Source: Gavia stellata
Lineage: Eukaryota > Chordata > Aves > Gaviiformes > Gaviidae
DNA: 64,000 nt
Assembly: GCF_030936135.1 (NCBI RefSeq)
Contig: NC_082596.1
Coordinates: 14,794,155 to 14,858,154, forward strand
Direction: 5' to 3'
This document shows, one piece after another, positions 60,601-64,000 of the stretch (within the stretch, counting starts at the first letter, position 1; each line of letters starts with the position of its first letter). The translations under genes and the position numbers were made by a program. The notes beneath the pieces are model-generated. The model saw only the letters and a list, made by a program, of their open reading frames with translations. It was not told the DNA's origin and searched no databases.

Positions 60601-63600
60601 CCAGGCTTGAAAGACTTTCATGTACAGCCTTTAAAAAAAAACACTGCAGCCTGGGACCCATGACTGCCTCATCTTTTTTTTTAATTTTTCTGATGAAAAA
60701 TTCAAAACCAAAAGTTCCTCCTCTCAAGATAAAACCACTGTGACCATCAGAGAAATATTACCAAACACTATCTCAGTGTATTAATCTGAGGTGTACCTTG
60801 CAAAAGATTTTGCACCAACATGAGCTATTTTAAACTAAAGCTAATCCAGAAAAAGAGCGGAAATGTGGGGATTTTTCTGAAACATTGCTCAGAACACACA
60901 GTCTTTATTTAATCAAAAATAGGCTAGTTCTGTCTTAACACACAATAATGCTGACTTAGCATTTCCTCTCTTCCTTGTGAAACTACCAGTGCCATCTACA
61001 AACTGATAGTCTGAAATCATTTTACTATTAATTCTTCATAGTTTAAAACAAATATTTCTTGCATATCTTTTGTTAATCAGTCATACTTCTCCTCCAGTAT
61101 TTGCAGTGTGCTATTAGGATTAACATCTGGAAGATAATACTCCTTTCCTTGTGTATCTGTGTCCCTTTGACTATGCCTTTGCTTGCAAATTCAACAAGTC
61201 CTTAGAGAAAAAGATATGACACAGCTCATATCAACATACGTAACTGCATTTCAGTGGCTTTGTGGAAAAGAACCAGGGGTTCCTAGGGGACAACAGGTCG
61301 AACAGGAGTCAGCAGCATGCCCCTGCAGCAAAGGCAGCCAACCACATTCTGGCTGTAGGAGCACAGCTGGCAGGTGCAGCTGCAGGTTCAGGAAAGTGCT
61401 CCTTCCCCTCTATTGAGTGCTTTTGAGACTACCTCTGGAGTGCTGTGTCCAGTTTTGGTCTCCCCAGTACAAGACAGACTGACATACTGGAGCAGGTCCA
61501 GTGGAGGGCCACAAAGATGTTCATATGTCCTGTGCTCCAGCCGCTGAAGAAACATTGAAAGAGGTGGGTTTGCTCTGCTTGACGACCTTAGTGCTGTCTA
61601 AACTACCTGACCAGAAGCAAAAGAGATTTAACCAGACTCCTCAGAGGTGCACCGCGACAGCACAAGAGGCTACAGACACAAGTGGAAACAGGGGAAATTA
61701 CGATTAGACTTTGGGAAAAAAAATGTTACAATGAAGGTGGTTAAATTGTCATGGGTTGCCCAGAGAGGTTGTGGAATCTTCATACTTGAAAGTGTTCAAG
61801 ACTCAACTTAACATGGACCTGAGCAACCTGATCTGATCAGACCTGTTTTGAGCAGTCTGTTGGACTAGATGACCTCTGAAGGTCCCTTCCAACCTTAATT
61901 TTATGATTCTCTAAATCCCATTAAAACAGTGTGTATCTAAACTCCCTACTGGAAATGGCTTCTGATCTATGCTATCCCCTGAACGATGTCCTGAAAGAGT
62001 AGCCCCAGCCCAACACTGCCAAGAGGAATGACAAGCATTAGACTGCATAGGTCACTAGCCAGTGTTCAAAATCATATTCTGGCAATATCTAATTTATTAG
62101 TCTATAGACAAAGGCTTTGTGTCTCACAGCTGGTCTCTTTGCTCTCCTGATCTCAGAGTAAGCTGAACAGGAGCCATTAGGAGCTGAAGAAATGTTTAAG
62201 AGACTGAATCATACTCTCTATCAGTTAGAGGTATCTTACTGTAGACCAGTGTCTTCAAGCAGGATAAGGCAGCATTGGTCAATGCTTCTGGACTCCAAAC
62301 TAGCTGCAGCAGCTCAGCAAGAGAAATCAATCACTTTGACAGTTTAACTCTGTGGTCCCACCCCTAACAGACATATAGAGAAGCACATCCAACAGGGCTT
62401 CCTCCAGAACTTTTTAACCTGCTATGGAAGAACCATGCCTCTTTGCCAAGGAGAAGCTCAGCCAGGAGAAGACACCCCTGAGGAAACCACCAGGCAACAC
62501 TGAGCAGTAACAACGTCGTGGGCACAAGAGGTACAAACTTGGGAGTCAGAACAATGGAGATTCCACCCTACATTGTGTCATCAAGCAGAGCATACTTGCC
62601 ACTCAGGATGATGTATTAGGCTTCTCTTGTTGCAGCTATGTAGATCTGCCCTCTCAGGTGGCCTGCACTTTGCAAGAACAGGGATTGCAACTGTGACCTG
62701 AGCTTGGATAGTAGCCGTGGAGATATGGGAAAGGGAAGACTTTTCCCCCCTCTAGCTACACATCTTAATAAGGGTCAGTCTCAGCCTGCTTCCAAACTTT
62801 ATACTCTTGGCTGAAAGAGATGAACCAAAAGCACATGGGACTCTAATTACTGTCTACATACTCACCAGAAGCATGACGTCAGTTTGGATTCTCTCACATG
62901 TGCAATTCAAGCTATATCTTTCAACATGATATGCTTGGGAGAGTTGGTGGAGAAACACAATCTGTTCTCTTTAGTAAAACCTCTCTAATATTGCCAGCTA
63001 CAAATATGGGACAGCAAGAAAAGACACCAAACAACCACAGCCCCAGCCATAAAATAAAAAGAAACCATTTTCTATTTTATAAAATCTTTCATGACACTCT
63101 TTTATAACTGGAAGCTGATGAGAGGGGAGGGTACTGTTCCTGGTGCGGAGTGCGAGATGTAGATTTAAACAACTTAACAGACAGATATAAAATATTATCG
63201 TGTATATTCAGAAAGTTTGCTTTATTATCAGAGGACACTTTTTTTACACTGATACAACCTTCACATGTTATTTTATTACATCCCAATCTTTTTCATAGGG
63301 AGGGTACTTAATTATGAAAATGATCTTTCTATGAATTCACACAACTGACAGGGGAGATGCTCTATTTCTTAATGAGGTACTAAAACCCAAGAAAAACAAA
63401 TAAACCAGGGACTAAAAAGCAGAAATATTCAGAAATACAAAAAGAACATTTATAGCCTAATTGCTGAATTAAAAATTTAAGAGGAAATAAAGACATTTTC
63501 TCAACTGATTTAAAAAATAAACCCAGAAATTATGAACACTAGAAATCAAAACAAAAAGGAAGGAAAAAGAACTGTAAAAGTGAAGTGATTCCAGCTACCA

Positions 63601-64000
63601 GCAAATGGAAGGAAAAAATTCTCCATTCCAGGACTTCTTGAGTCTAATAACACATTATCCCCTGTTTAGCAAAGCTCTCAGAGAACTCCCAATAAATGTC
63701 AGTCCTGTGCTTACCTCCCATTAAAATCAGTGTGATTTAGCCATCTGTTTAAGTACTTTACAGAACTGGTACTGCATAATTAAAATATTTCAATGAACAA
63801 TAAATACTAAAATACTAAAGAGGAAATGATAGCTAAGCTAAGAATAACATAGAAAATCTCAGTTCTAGTAGTATAATAGCTGCAAAACAGATTGACATCT
63901 TTGCTAACAGAAGGAAGCCCAACAAAAGGAACATTATACAAAAAGGCAATTTACTTCTCAGGAATTTTCCAGTTCCCCTTTGCTGTTGCTGCAGTTATGC
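57619..64000 (-). other. COL14A1: COL14A1 intron (continues beyond window) with one old CR1
   Basis: I searched both strands for further Gly-X-Y exons with splice sites and found none. The intron is AT-rich and contains the CR1 fragment at 61398-61913. The remaining COL2 exons must lie right of the window. Confidence 0.75.
61398..61913 (+). mobile_element. CR1 LINE 3' fragment (older subfamily, decayed)
   Basis: DNA-level landmarks in order are: CTGGAGTGCTGTGTCCAGTTTTGG (61436 onward), GGAGCAGGTCCAGTGGAGGGCC, GGTTGCCCAGAGAGGTTGTGG, GAGCAACCTGATCTGATCAGACC, and a tail with TTGGACTAGATGACCTCTGAAGG then TTCCAACCTTAATTTTATGATTCT. No long frame survives. The tail differs from the 30072 and 50985 copies, so it is another subfamily. 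Confidence 0.9.

Noticed and set aside
61261..61300. CCAGGGGTTCCTAGGGG-type stretch as a possible further collagen exon
   Set aside because: It shows no repeated Gly-X-Y register on either strand and no suitable splice sites.

Overview
This is vertebrate nuclear DNA, almost certainly from a bird. It is AT-rich, intron-dominated and has no operons. Its repeats are mostly chicken-repeat-1 (CR1) LINE fragments, many ending in the avian-type ATTCTGTG tail. Two single-copy protein genes can be reconstructed exon by exon with consistent reading phase and canonical GT/AG splice sites. They converge tail to tail.

Left half (1 to about 34.75 kb, + strand): the 3' part of MRPL13, the mitochondrial large-subunit ribosomal protein uL13m. 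Five coding exons are visible (3290-3383, 5080-5140, 13220-13306, 13645-13766, 34442-34466), giving the last 129 residues and the stop. The first roughly 50 residues and the promoter lie left of the window. The last intron is 20.7 kb and holds five CR1 fragments.

Middle (34.5-39.7 kb): the gap between the two stop codons is about 5.3 kb. It must contain both 3' UTRs. It also holds one unexplained GC-richer block of about 0.6 kb (37432-38040).

Right half (39.75-64 kb, - strand): the 3' end of a FACIT collagen gene, best called COL14A1. Eight coding exons give 325 C-terminal residues: the end of the COL2 triple helix, the NC2 trimerisation linker, the whole COL1 helix with its two imperfections, the GxC-x4-C junction, and a long NC1 tail with a basic C-terminus. 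From 57.6 to 64 kb there is only intron. COL14A1 next to MRPL13 is the arrangement I know from other amniotes, which supports both names. The two genes are neighbours by conserved synteny and share no pathway that I know of.

Twelve CR1 fragments were recognised. The most notable observation is a 405-bp CR1 segment present twice in MRPL13 introns, 10,736 bp apart, with only 4 mismatches and no indels. The second copy lacks the CR1 3' end, so it does not look like an ordinary CR1 insertion. I found no evidence of a novel biological system, CRISPR array, tRNA, rRNA or promoter. The remaining findings are modest.
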